Shown: one piece after another, positions 32,935 to 41,266 of the stretch
How positions within the stretch are numbered: the first letter of the stretch is position 1
Layout: each line of letters begins with the position of its first letter
Origin: Streptomyces lincolnensis
GTDB taxonomy: Bacteria > Actinomycetota > Actinomycetes > Streptomycetales > Streptomycetaceae
Reading direction: 5' to 3'
NCBI RefSeq assembly: GCF_021173675.1
Contig: NZ_JAIHON010000004.1
Coordinates: 186,001 to 250,000 of the forward strand
DNA: 64,000 nucleotides
The notes under the pieces: generated by a model
What the model was told of the DNA's origin: nothing
The model's input: only the letters and a program-made list of their open reading frames with translations
Database searches by the model: none
Translations under genes and position numbers: made by a program

Positions 32935-33756
32935 ATGGACCAGCCACTCGCCGACCAGCAGCGCCACCGCACGCCCCCAGCCCGCCGCACCTTCGAGGAG
33001 CTCGTGGCCGAAGGCGCCGCCGTCCCCACCGAGGGGTGGGACTTCTCCTGGTTCGAGGGGCGCGCCACCGAGGCCCGGCCCTCCTGGGGATACGCGCGCT
33101 CGCTGGCCCGGCGGCTGGCCGGTGCCGGTGCCGTGCTCGACGTCCACACCGGGGGCGGGGAAGTCCTGGACTTCGCCCTCGGGGAGGCGGCGCAGGCGCC
33201 CACGCTCACCGTCGCCACCGAGGTCTGGCCGCCGAACGTCGCCAAGGCCACCGCCCTGCTCCGCCCGCGCGGGGTCGCCGTCGTCGCGACAAGAGACGAC
33301 GTGCCCCTGCCGTTCGCGGACGGCACCTTCGACCTCGTCGTCGCCCGGCACCCGGTCCGCGCCGACTGGCCGGAGATCGCCCGCGTGCTCCGGCCCGGCG
33401 GCACCTACTTCGCCCAGCACGTCGGCCCGGCCAGCGTCTTCGAACTCGTCGAGCACTTCCTCGGCCCCCAGCCGGAGGAGCGGCGCAACGGCCGTCACCC
33501 CGACCATGAGAGCGCCGAAGCGGTGGCCGCCGGTCTGGAGATCGTCGACCTGCGCGCCGAGCGGCTCCGCATGGAGTTCTACGACATCGCCGCCGTCGTC
33601 CACTTCCTCCGCAAGGTGATCTGGATGGTCCCGGACTTCACGGTCGAGAAGTACGAGCCCGAACTCCGCGCCCTGCACGAGCGGATCGAGTCCGAGGGCC
33701 CCTTCGTCGCCCACAGCAGCCGCCACCTCGTCGAGGCCCGCAAGCCACGGGTCTGA
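32935..33756 (+). CDS. class I SAM-dependent methyltransferase
   Basis: 273 residues. Motif I is AGAVLDVHTGGGEVLDF near residues 62-78, motif II-like EVWPPNVAKATALL follows, and LPFADGTFDLVVARHP with IARVLRPGGTYFAQHVG gives motifs III-IV of the Methyltransf_11 fold. The acceptor is unknown. The protein has no membrane segment. The promoter region of 67 bases is shared with the divergent DUF192 gene. Confidence 0.82.
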   Translation: MDQPLADQQRHRTPPARRTFEELVAEGAAVPTEGWDFSWFEGRATEARPSWGYARSLARRLAGAGAVLDVHTGGGEVLDFALGEAAQAPTLTVATEVWPPNVAKATALLRPRGVAVVATRDDVPLPFADGTFDLVVARHPVRADWPEIARVLRPGGTYFAQHVGPASVFELVEHFLGPQPEERRNGRHPDHESAEAVAAGLEIVDLRAERLRMEFYDIAAVVHFLRKVIWMVPDFTVEKYEPELRALHERIESEGPFVAHSSRHLVEARKPRV

Positions 33757-33768
33757 CCTTCACCCCCG

Positions 33769-34917
33769 TCACGCATGCGGCCCCACCGTCACCTCCCCGA
33801 TCACCAACTCCGGCCGGGCCTCCAGCACTTCCCCCACCCGTTCCACCCGCTCGCCCAACTCCCGCTCCGCCGACGCCGACAGCGGCCCGAGCGGCTCCAC
33901 CGTGACGGTCGTACGCCGTCCCTGGCGCCGCTGGTGCCACACCCCGGCCACCACCCCGTCGACCAGCAGCAGGGGGAAGTTCCCGGCCTGGCCGCCCGCC
34001 AGCGCCCGCCGGTACGCCGCACCGGGGAACAGCAGCTCACGCGGCTGCGCGGCGATGCCGTACGCGTCGAAGTAGGGCAGCAGCCGCACCCCGCGCACCG
34101 GCTCGTCGGGGAAGGCGGTGTCGCCGGCCGTGACCCAGGCCGGGGCTCCCTCCAGGGTCAGCTCCTCGATCTCCCCGGCCTCCTCCAGCGCCCGGAAGAT
34201 CCCGGCGGCCCAACCGGCCGGTGCCGCCAGCCACTTGGCGAAGTACGCCGGGGTCGACGGCCCGTAGGCGTGCAGATACCGCCGTACGAGCTCACGTACC
34301 GCCTCGTCCGGGGGCAGCGGGTCGAAGCGCGGGGGGCGGGTGTAGGTCACCTTGCGGCCGCGGTTCGGGCCGAAGCAGAGGGCGCCCGACTGGCCGGCCC
34401 GGTGGAGGACCTGGCGCCAGCGCGGCCACAGGCCCTGGAAGGCGGGCATCACCAGGTCTCCGGCCCAGGGGCCGGTGCGGGCGACGACCTCCTCGGTCAG
34501 CTCGTCGATGGTCAGGCAGACCCCTTCCAGGGCGTCCCCGATCGCCTCCACGATCAGCTCCGCCTGCTCCTCGGTGACCCGCACGTCCGGCGGGAACGGG
34601 TTCGCCCCCGCCGGAACGGCCGTCAGCGCGGCGCACCACAGGGGCAGTTCCCGGGCGGGGAGCAGATGGACCGTCCCGCGCGGACCGTGCGTCTTCACCA
34701 GGGACCGTTCCTCCCAGAGCGCGTTCCGTACGCCCACCCGGGTGATTCCGGTGCTCCGCACCCCCACCGACAGTTCCGCCGCGGACAGCACCTGCGCGTG
34801 TGCGCCGAGCATCGCGCCCACGATCTCGGCAACCGGCGTAACGGCCGCGGCGGGCTCCGCCAGAAACTGCCGCTCCAACCGCCGCGCGCTCGCGCGGTCC
34901 CACGTCATGAAGGTCAT
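33769..34917 (-). CDS. AlkZ-like winged-helix protein (HTH_42), HAQ variant
   Basis: 382 residues of the winged-helix family that includes the DNA glycosylase AlkZ and E. coli YcaQ, which unhook bulky or crosslinked alkylated bases. The N-terminal region reads IVGAMLGAHAQVLSAAELSV; the HAQ tripeptide occupies the position of the catalytic Gln-x-Gln motif, with His for the first Gln. Three winged-helix-like units and a C-terminal beta part (VAGVWHQRRQGRRTTVTVEPL) follow. HAQ seems normal for this actinobacterial subgroup. Glycosylase activity is probable but not certain. Confidence 0.75.
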   Translation of the reverse strand: MTFMTWDRASARRLERQFLAEPAAAVTPVAEIVGAMLGAHAQVLSAAELSVGVRSTGITRVGVRNALWEERSLVKTHGPRGTVHLLPARELPLWCAALTAVPAGANPFPPDVRVTEEQAELIVEAIGDALEGVCLTIDELTEEVVARTGPWAGDLVMPAFQGLWPRWRQVLHRAGQSGALCFGPNRGRKVTYTRPPRFDPLPPDEAVRELVRRYLHAYGPSTPAYFAKWLAAPAGWAAGIFRALEEAGEIEELTLEGAPAWVTAGDTAFPDEPVRGVRLLPYFDAYGIAAQPRELLFPGAAYRRALAGGQAGNFPLLLVDGVVAGVWHQRRQGRRTTVTVEPLGPLSASAERELGERVERVGEVLEARPELVIGEVTVGPHA

Positions 34918-35349
34918 GTCCCGACGCTAGAACCCAACAAGGCCAGATTCCGTCCTCTTCGCCGACCCGCCCAGTGGGACGATCACTCCCTGTGTATCCA
35001 TGGCTCCACGGGGTTTCCACATTGTTATCCCAGGCAGCTCGCGTCGGCGCCACACCTCGCGTACGTTCGAACGCAGGTAATTCGCGTCAGCAAAGCTGCG
35101 CGGGCGGCACCGCGCAGTGGAGGGGACCGCGCGGTGCCGTCAAGGCCGCGCCACTCCCGGCGTCACCCTCCGGAGGGAACCCCTCCCACCCGCTCGCGGC
35201 CCGTGAATCCACTGTGATCCGGCCATGAAACGGCTCCGAAAAGGCCCCATGACCCCCCTCCCCGCGTCGCCGTCCGACTCCGGAGAGTAGTTTTGGCACG
35301 CCGATGCACCCAGCAGCACTTACAAAGGGTTATGGTGGAAACCCCCCCT
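34918..35349. other. long non-coding gap upstream of uppS, hairpin, possible RNA
   Basis: No credible gene. CGGCACCGCGC at 35105-35115 pairs with 35129-35139 (11 bp). A TATGGT box near 35331 followed closely by the strong terminator at 35350 would produce a very short RNA. This gap could hold a small RNA gene, but no known RNA family is recognised. Confidence 0.3.
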
Positions 35350-35391
35350 CGGGCCGGTCCGTCTCCCCCCCACGGACCGGCCCGTTTTTTT
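35350..35391 (+). terminator. strong rho-independent terminator with T-run
   Basis: Perfect 13-bp stem: 35350-35362 (CGGGCCGGTCCGT) pairs with 35372-35384, nine-base loop, then seven T. A canonical T-tract is unusual in this window, and no plus-strand gene ends within 1.5 kb upstream, so it probably closes an unrecognised short transcript. Confidence 0.85.
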
Positions 35392-35435
35392 GCCCCGAGA
35401 GGGGTACCTCTTGAGGGACGTCGACTGTCCCGACC

Positions 35436-35468
35436 AAAGGGGCGCGGGGAACTGCGCGATCAACCCCC
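35436..35468 (+). repeat. dispersed Streptomyces intergenic repeat (GGGGCGCGGGGAACTGCGCGA type)
   Basis: AAAGGGGCGCGGGGAACTGC followed by GCGATCAACCCCC is a copy of a short motif scattered in intergenic DNA of many Streptomyces chromosomes. It sits between the terminator and the uppS start. Function unknown; it may be an RNA-level or transposable element. Confidence 0.6.
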
Positions 35469-35603
35469 ACCGGGCCGCACTCGCCAACGCACCCCCAACA
35501 CCCCACCCCTTGGGCGCCAACAACCCACCCGCACCCGGAAACACACGGCGCGGTACCCTTCGGCTCGCGGGGACCGCATCCGCACGGAGGGGCTGACAAT
35601 CAC

Positions 35604-36377
35604 GTGAACCTGCGCGACACACTGCGCGGCCTGCTCGTCAGGCTGTACGCACGCCGGGTGGAAGGTCACCTGGACCACGCCCAGGTGCCCAAGCACATCG
35701 GCGTCGTCATGGACGGCAACCGGCGCTGGGCGAAGGCCGCCGGTTCCACCACCGCCCAGGGTCACCGCGCCGGTGCCGACAAGATCGAGGAGTTCCTCGG
35801 CTGGTGCACCGAGACGGACGTCGAGGTCGTCACCCTCTGGCTGTTCTCCACCGACAACTTCGACCGCCCGCAGGAAGAGCTCGTCCCGCTCTTCGGGATC
35901 ATCGAGGACGTCGTCCGCTCCCTCGCCGCCGACGGCCGCTGGCGGGTCCACCACGTGGGCGCGCTGGACCTGCTGCCGCAGGGCATGCAGCGGACCATCA
36001 AGGAGGCCGAGGAGGCCACCGCCGCCACCGACGGGATACTGGTCAACGTCGCCATCGGCTACGGCGGCCGCCAGGAGATCGCCGACGCGGTCCGCTCGAT
36101 GATCCTGGACGCCGCCGACAAGGGCACCTCGATGGAGGAGCTCGCCGAGGCCGTGGACGTCGAGACGATCGGCCGGCACCTCTACACCGGCGACCAGCCC
36201 GACCCCGACCTGGTGATCCGCACCAGCGGCGAGCAGCGGCTGTCCGGATTCATGCTGTGGCAGACCGCCCACTCGGAGTACTACTTCTGCGAGGTCTTCT
36301 GGCCGGCCTTCCGCAAGGTCGACTTCCTGCGCGCCCTGCGTGACTACGCGGCCCGCCACCGGCGTTACGGCGGCTGA
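35604..36377 (+). CDS. uppS: isoprenyl transferase / undecaprenyl-type diphosphate synthase
   Basis: 257 residues from GTG 35604. It shows the cis-prenyltransferase signature: HIGVVMDGNRRWAKAAG with the catalytic Asp, GHRAGADKIEEFLGWC, VTLWLFSTDNFDRP, and near the end LVIRTSGEQRLSGFMLWQ plus YYFCEVFWPAFRKVDF. It condenses isopentenyl units in Z configuration to make the lipid carrier for peptidoglycan and other wall polymers. The enzyme is soluble. Streptomyces usually have two such genes; which of the two this is cannot be decided. Confidence 0.93.
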   Translation: MNLRDTLRGLLVRLYARRVEGHLDHAQVPKHIGVVMDGNRRWAKAAGSTTAQGHRAGADKIEEFLGWCTETDVEVVTLWLFSTDNFDRPQEELVPLFGIIEDVVRSLAADGRWRVHHVGALDLLPQGMQRTIKEAEEATAATDGILVNVAIGYGGRQEIADAVRSMILDAADKGTSMEELAEAVDVETIGRHLYTGDQPDPDLVIRTSGEQRLSGFMLWQTAHSEYYFCEVFWPAFRKVDFLRALRDYAARHRRYGG

Positions 36378-36699
36378 TCCCGGGCGGCCGGGGCCCGCGA
36401 GTACCCCCTCTGGGGCGGAAGTAACAAGGAGTTCACCAGCGCGCCGCCTTACGAGCGGGCATGGCAGCGCATGTTCGAGGGCATAAGCCAAGCAGGTCGA
36501 CACCCGAACCACGGGTGTCGGATCTCAGCGGGCGGCACGGGGCCGTCCGCCCGGGAGGCCCTTTGCACCAGCTCGACCGTGCGATCACCGCACGGAAGAA
36601 GCAGTGGAGGGCCGGTCCCCGGCCCGTGCATCGCGGCCGACGACCGGTCCAGCTCCACTCCGTCGCTCCCCGACCTCATCCGAGGGGGTACGTCCTTCC
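36378..36699. other. leader region of the PhoH gene
   Basis: 322 bases without a convincing gene; short frames here lack ribosome sites. GACACCCG (36499-36506) and CGGGTGTC (36513-36520) form an 8-bp hairpin, and several GC-rich inverted repeats follow (GGGCCGGTCCCCGGCCC near 36608). It may be a structured 5' leader of the downstream PhoH gene; no riboswitch family is recognised. Confidence 0.3.
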
Positions 36700-38025
36700 G
36701 TGGTGACCAGCACAAAGCGCCACAAGCCTGACCGGCGCACTTATGTCCTCGACACCAGTGTTCTGCTGTCGGACCCCAATGCCCTGAACCGCTTCGACGA
36801 GCACGAGGTCGTGCTCCCCATCGTCGTGGTGACGGAACTGGAGGCCAAGCGGCACCATCCCGAACTCGGCTACTTCGCCCGGCAGGCCCTGCGCCTGCTC
36901 GACGACTTCCGGGTCCGGCACGGCCGTCTCGACGCCCCCATCCCGATCGGGGACCTCGGCGGCACCGTTCGTGTCGAGCTCAACCACTCGGACCCCAGCG
37001 TGCTGCCCAGCGGCTACCGCCTGGGGGACAACGACTCCCGCATTCTGGCGGTCGCCCGCAATCTCCAGGCCGAGGGGTACGACGTCACCGTCGTCTCGAA
37101 GGACCTCCCGCTCAGGATCAAGGCGTCCTCCGTCGGTCTCCTGGCCGAGGAGTACCGGGCGGAGCTCGCCATCACGGGCTCCTCCGGCTGGACCGGGATG
37201 TCCGAACTGACCCTGCCGGGCGAACAGGTGGACATCCTCTTCGACGAGGGGCACGTCTACGTCCCCGAGGCCGCCGACCTGCCGGTGCACACGGGTCTGA
37301 CGATCCACTCCGAGCGCGGCAAGGCGCTCGGCCGCGTCTCGCCGGACGGCAACGTCCGGCTGGTGCGCGGGGATCGCGAGGCGTTCGGCATCAAGGGCCG
37401 CAGCGCGGAGCAGCGCATCGCGCTGGATCTGCTCCTCGACCCGGACGTCGGCATCGTCTCCATGGGCGGCCGGGCCGGCACCGGCAAGTCGGCGCTCGCG
37501 CTGTGCGCGGGTCTGGAGGCCGTGCTGGAGCGACGCCAGCACAAGAAGGTGATGGTCTTCCGGCCGCTGTACGCGGTGGGCGGGCAGGAGCTCGGCTATC
37601 TGCCCGGCTCCGAGTCCGAGAAGATGAGCCCCTGGGCGCAGGCGGTCTTCGACACGCTGTCCGCGGTCACCAGCCGCGAGGTCATCGAAGAGGTCACCGC
37701 GCGCGGGATGCTCGAAGTCCTTCCGCTCACCCACATCCGCGGCCGCTCCCTCCACGACGCGTTCGTGATCGTGGACGAGGCGCAGTCCCTCGAACGGAAC
37801 GTCCTTCTCACCGTTCTGTCCCGAATCGGCGCGAATTCACGAGTGGTCCTCACTCATGACGTGGCCCAGCGGGACAATCTGAGGGTCGGCCGCTACGACG
37901 GTGTCGTCGCCGTGGTGGAGAAGCTGAAGGGCCATCCCCTCTTTGCCCACGTCACGTTGACGAGGTCCGAGAGGTCCCAGATCGCGGCCCTTGTGACCGA
38001 AATGCTCGAAGACGGGCAGATCTGA
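36700..38025 (+). CDS. PIN-PhoH family ATPase/ribonuclease
   Basis: 441 residues from tandem GTG codons at 36700/36703 with GAGGGGG upstream. Residues 10-150 form a PIN nuclease domain with the acidic set [35 protein letters not shown] and [14 protein letters not shown]. After an OB-like linker the PhoH ATPase has Walker [15 protein letters not shown] near residue 262 and Walker [13 protein letters not shown]. Such fusions are RNA helicase/RNases, in some bacteria tied to toxin-antitoxin control. The target RNA is unknown. Confidence 0.9.
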   Translation: MVTSTKRHKPDRRTYVLDTSVLLSDPNALNRFDEHEVVLPIVVVTELEAKRHHPELGYFARQALRLLDDFRVRHGRLDAPIPIGDLGGTVRVELNHSDPSVLPSGYRLGDNDSRILAVARNLQAEGYDVTVVSKDLPLRIKASSVGLLAEEYRAELAITGSSGWTGMSELTLPGEQVDILFDEGHVYVPEAADLPVHTGLTIHSERGKALGRVSPDGNVRLVRGDREAFGIKGRSAEQRIALDLLLDPDVGIVSMGGRAGTGKSALALCAGLEAVLERRQHKKVMVFRPLYAVGGQELGYLPGSESEKMSPWAQAVFDTLSAVTSREVIEEVTARGMLEVLPLTHIRGRSLHDAFVIVDEAQSLERNVLLTVLSRIGANSRVVLTHDVAQRDNLRVGRYDGVVAVVEKLKGHPLFAHVTLTRSERSQIAALVTEMLEDGQI

Positions 38026-38443
38026 GGGATCGGGCCCATTAGGGGCCGGTTACGCGGTAGTTGGCGCCGTTCGAAAAGGCGAAGAGCCTAGTCGGGCGGC
38101 GCCTTCGCGTGTTGCGGTTTCTCAGAATCACAGGCGCCAAACAGGATGTGAGCTTTCACACGCAACTCGGAATTGCCACCCGGCGTCCGGTTACGGCAGA
38201 GTCTCATTCCTGTCAGGCCCCGCATACGACACACCTGTACCCCCAGCGGTACGGCATCACAGGAACACCACACTCAACTCCATAACGTCGTCGTATGCCG
38301 CCCGCTGAACCACGCGGCGCCTCCCTCAGGGGAGTTGCCCACCGGGCCCGCGCCTCCGTGACCCCGCAGTTGGGAGGCCAGTGTCAGGGGCACGATTGCG
38401 TCCGCCAGGGTCACCGAAGCGGGCGATGCTGGAAGGAAACCGT
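38026..38443. other. long 5' region of the SLT transglycosylase gene
   Basis: 418 bases without a convincing gene. Secreted wall-hydrolase genes in Streptomyces often carry c-di-AMP riboswitches here, but I do not find the conserved riboswitch end motifs, so none is called. Promoter elements could not be fixed. Confidence 0.4.
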
Positions 38444-39127
38444 GTGAGCCCGATTTCGGTCCGGGGATTCGCAGTGGCCTCCGCCACTGTGGTCACCGCT
38501 GTCGGAAGCGTCACCGGCGTTGCCTCGGGCAGCGCCGCGCAGACGAACGACGCCGAGGCGACGGCAGCCGACTCGACGCTCCTCGCGGACATCCCCGCGG
38601 GTCAGCAGGCTCAGGTGCAGACGGCGTCCCTGACGCAGCAGGCCGACGCACAGGCCATCGCCGCGGACGCGAGCGCCAAGAAGGTCGCGGAGGAGTCGGC
38701 CCGCAAGGAGGCCGCCAAGACCGCGCAGGAGAAGAAGGAAGCCGCCGAGAAGGCCGAGCAGCTGGCCAAGGAGAAGGCGGAGGCCGAGGCGAAGGCTGCC
38801 AAGGACCCCTCCAGCTTCCCCGTGCAGGGCTCGTACTCCATCGCGGAGATCCAGTCCATGGCGCGCTCGATGGTGCCCAGCGGACAGTTCCAGTGCTTCA
38901 GCAACATCGTGGACCACGAGTCCAGTTGGAACTACCGGGCCGTCAACGCCTCGTCCGGCGCCTACGGCCTCTTCCAGGCGCTGCCCGGTTCCAAGATGTC
39001 CTCGGTCGGCTCCGACTGGCAGACCAACCCGGCCACCCAGATCAAGTGGGGCCTGAACTACATGGACAGCCGCTATGGCAGCCCCTGTGAGGCATGGTCG
39101 TTCTGGCAGGCCAACCACTGGTACTGA
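38444..39127 (+). CDS. secreted lytic transglycosylase (SLT domain) with coiled coil
   Basis: 227 residues from GTG 38444, which has AAGGA six bases upstream. The signal region ends near SGSAAQ (about residue 30). Residues 75-125 are a highly charged Ala/Glu/Lys coiled coil (EKAEQLAKEKAEAEAKAAK). The C-terminal 90 residues are the catalytic SLT domain: SNIVDHESSWNYRAVNASSG with the catalytic Glu, AYGLFQALPGSKM and IKWGLNYMDSRYGSPC. It cleaves peptidoglycan glycan strands outside the cell, for growth or sporulation. Confidence 0.88.
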   Translation: MSPISVRGFAVASATVVTAVGSVTGVASGSAAQTNDAEATAADSTLLADIPAGQQAQVQTASLTQQADAQAIAADASAKKVAEESARKEAAKTAQEKKEAAEKAEQLAKEKAEAEAKAAKDPSSFPVQGSYSIAEIQSMARSMVPSGQFQCFSNIVDHESSWNYRAVNASSGAYGLFQALPGSKMSSVGSDWQTNPATQIKWGLNYMDSRYGSPCEAWSFWQANHWY

Positions 39128-39172
39128 GTCGTCGGCCGGGACCTTCCGTCCTCGCCCCCTCTCAACCCCGCG

Positions 39173-39202
39173 CAGCCCCTCCCCGTCCTAGGGGAGGGGC
39201 TG
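39173..39202 (+). terminator. terminator hairpin after SLT gene
   Basis: CAGCCCCTCCCC (39173-39184) pairs exactly with GGGGAGGGGCTG (39191-39202) around GTCCTA. It separates the transglycosylase gene from the AI-2E family gene. Confidence 0.75.
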
Positions 39203-39272
39203 TCGCCATGTACGGTCGGACCGGACGACTCCAGGGGGAGTGGTGGTCAGAGACGGGGGAAGAGGACGGATC

Positions 39273-40664
39273 ATGTCGCGAGTGCCAGGGTGGCTCGGTC
39301 GGCTCGGAGCCGGACTGACCCGGATGGGTGAGCGGTTGAACGAGCGCCGCGCGGCGGCGGAGCGGGAGGACGAGGAGTCCGAACCGGTTCCGTTCACCGA
39401 CGCCGGCCCGTCGCCCGTCGAGCATGTGCCGCAGCCCCAGGACCGCACACCCGTGGTCGCCGCACCCCGGCCCGATCCCGCGCAGGCCGTCCCCTGGGGC
39501 ATGCGGGTCGCCGCCGAGGCCGGCTGGCGGCTGCTGATCCTCGCGGGCACCGTCTGGGTCCTCATGCGGATCATCAGCGCCGTACAGCTGGTGGTGCTGG
39601 CCTTCGTGGCGGCGCTGCTCATCACGGCGATCCTCCAGCCGACGGTGGCGCGGCTGACGCGGCTCGGGTTCCCGCGGGGGCTCGCGACCGCGCTGACCGC
39701 GATCCTCGGGTTCGTCGTCATGGGGCTGATCGGCTGGTTCGTGACCTGGCAGGTCATGGAGAACATCGACAACCTCTCCGACCAGGTCCAGGACGGCGTC
39801 GACGAGCTGCGGAACTGGCTGCTGAACAGCCCCTTCCACGTCACCGACAAGCAGATCAACGACATCGCCGAGAACCTGCGGGACGCGATCGGCGCGAACA
39901 CCGACCAGATCACCACCGCGGGCCTGGAGGGCGTCACGGTCGTCGTCGAGGCCCTGACCGGCATCCTGCTGGCGGTCTTCTCGACCCTCTTCCTCCTCTA
40001 CGACGGCCGGCGCATCTGGGAGTGGACGCTGAAGCTGGTGCCCGCCGCGGCCCGGCCCGGGGTGGCCGGCGCGGGCCCGCGCGCGTGGCGCACGCTGACC
40101 GCCTACGTCCGCGGCACGGTCGTAGTGGCCCTGATCGACGCGATCTTCATCGGCATCGGCATCTACTTCCTGGGCGTGCCGATGGCCGTCCCGCTCGCCG
40201 TCTTCATCTTCCTGTTCTCCTTCATCCCGCTGGTCGGCGCCGTGGCCTCGGGCGCGCTGGCCGTCGTGGTGGCCCTGGTGACACAGGGCGTCTTCACCGC
40301 CGTCATGACGCTGGCCGTGGTGCTGGCCGTCCAGCAGATCGAGGGCCACATCCTCCAGCCGTTCATCCTGGGCCGCGCGGTCCGCGTCCACCCGCTGGCC
40401 GTGGTGCTCTCCGTCGCGGCGGGCGGCATGGTGGCGGGCATCGGCGGCGCGGTCGTCGCGGTGCCGCTGGTGGCGGTGACCAACACGGTCGTGGGCTATC
40501 TGCGCGCCTACTCCCGCGAACAGCAGGCACTCCAGAACGCCGCCCACGCGCCGGCCCGTTCGGCGGAGGGATCCGGGGACACCGTCACCGCCAACGGCAA
40601 CGGCACCGGCACCGGGAACACGGAGAGCCCCTCCACGAAGGGTGAGCCGGGTTCGTTCACATGA
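39273..40664 (+). CDS. AI-2E family transporter-like membrane protein
   Basis: 463 residues. The first 85 residues are a charged cytoplasmic tail. Seven to eight membrane helices follow in the pattern of the AI-2E/TqsA/YdiK family, including LVVLAFVAALLITAILQPTV, ALIDAIFIGIGIYFLGVPMA, FLFSFIPLVGAVASGALA and the conserved QQIEGHILQPFILGRAV. Members act as ion antiporters or exporters; a role in AI-2 signalling is unlikely in Streptomyces. The tail after residue 430 is Gly/Asn/Thr-rich. Confidence 0.85.
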   Translation: MSRVPGWLGRLGAGLTRMGERLNERRAAAEREDEESEPVPFTDAGPSPVEHVPQPQDRTPVVAAPRPDPAQAVPWGMRVAAEAGWRLLILAGTVWVLMRIISAVQLVVLAFVAALLITAILQPTVARLTRLGFPRGLATALTAILGFVVMGLIGWFVTWQVMENIDNLSDQVQDGVDELRNWLLNSPFHVTDKQINDIAENLRDAIGANTDQITTAGLEGVTVVVEALTGILLAVFSTLFLLYDGRRIWEWTLKLVPAAARPGVAGAGPRAWRTLTAYVRGTVVVALIDAIFIGIGIYFLGVPMAVPLAVFIFLFSFIPLVGAVASGALAVVVALVTQGVFTAVMTLAVVLAVQQIEGHILQPFILGRAVRVHPLAVVLSVAAGGMVAGIGGAVVAVPLVAVTNTVVGYLRAYSREQQALQNAAHAPARSAEGSGDTVTANGNGTGTGNTESPSTKGEPGSFT

Positions 40665-40797
40665 GCGCCGAACAAAGGCGGTTGAACGGCCCGAAGGGTC
40701 AACTTCCGCCAGTCGGCGACAGCTCGGAACACCGGGCCCGGAATATGCCCCCGGACTGATACACATGTCCCCCGAGCGCCTCAGGGGAGTTGAGCAC

Positions 40798-41184
40798 ATG
40801 GATCGCCAAGCCCTGGCACTGGAAATGCGTGACCTGCGGGAACGGGTCACCGGAGTCACCGACACCGCCGTGGCCGCCGTCGACGGACTGCTCATCGCCG
40901 CCGACACCGCCGAATCGATCGACCCCGAGGGCCTCGCCGCCCTCGCGGCGGCCGGTCTCGGGCTCGCGCGCCGGACCGCCCACGCCGCCGGCCGCGGCGG
41001 CCTGTGCCGGACGGTCACCTACGGCAGCCACGGCTGCGCCGCGGTCTACGCCGTCGGCGACACCGCGCTGATGGTCGTCCTCGGCGACGAGGGCATGGAC
41101 GTCGACGCCCTGCACCGGGCGAGCCGGCCGACCCTGCGCCGGATCGACTCCATCCTCACCGAGGAAGCACCGGAAGGAGTCTGA
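40798..41184 (+). CDS. roadblock/LC7-domain protein
   Basis: 128 residues from ATG 40798 with GGGGAG upstream. The single domain has the roadblock pattern: VTDTAVAAVDGLLIAADTAE, LAALAAAGLGLARRTAHAAG, TYGSHGCAAVYAVGDTALMV and LHRASRPTLRRIDSIL. In Streptomyces such proteins usually occur in conservons with a kinase-like protein, DUF742 and a GTPase; here it stands alone, so its GTPase partner must be elsewhere. A regulator of GTP hydrolysis or a scaffold is the likely role. Confidence 0.75.
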   Translation: MDRQALALEMRDLRERVTGVTDTAVAAVDGLLIAADTAESIDPEGLAALAAAGLGLARRTAHAAGRGGLCRTVTYGSHGCAAVYAVGDTALMVVLGDEGMDVDALHRASRPTLRRIDSILTEEAPEGV

Positions 41185-41229
41185 GGAGCCGTCAGGAGCC
41201 CGAAGGCGCCCGAAGAAGGCGGAGTGAGT

Positions 41230-41259
41230 GGGGCCCCTCTCCCCCCGGGGAGGGGCCCC
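41230..41259. terminator. bidirectional terminator hairpin
   Basis: GGGGCCCCTC (41230-41239) pairs with GAGGGGCCCC (41250-41259), extended inward by CCCC/GGGG with a one-base bulge. It lies between the convergent roadblock and FtsX-type genes. Confidence 0.7.
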
Positions 41260-41266
41260 GGCCGCG

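Noticed and set aside
36461..36731. Small open frames between uppS and the PhoH gene
   Set aside because: They lack ribosome sites, overlap the PhoH start out of frame and have no family likeness.
38026..38443. c-di-AMP riboswitch upstream of the SLT transglycosylase
   Set aside because: Expected from other Streptomyces wall-hydrolase genes, but the conserved terminal motifs of that riboswitch are not visible.
40642..40797. Longer N-terminus for the roadblock protein
   Set aside because: The extension overlaps the AI-2E gene end and has no domain; ATG 40798 has a good ribosome site and matches family length.
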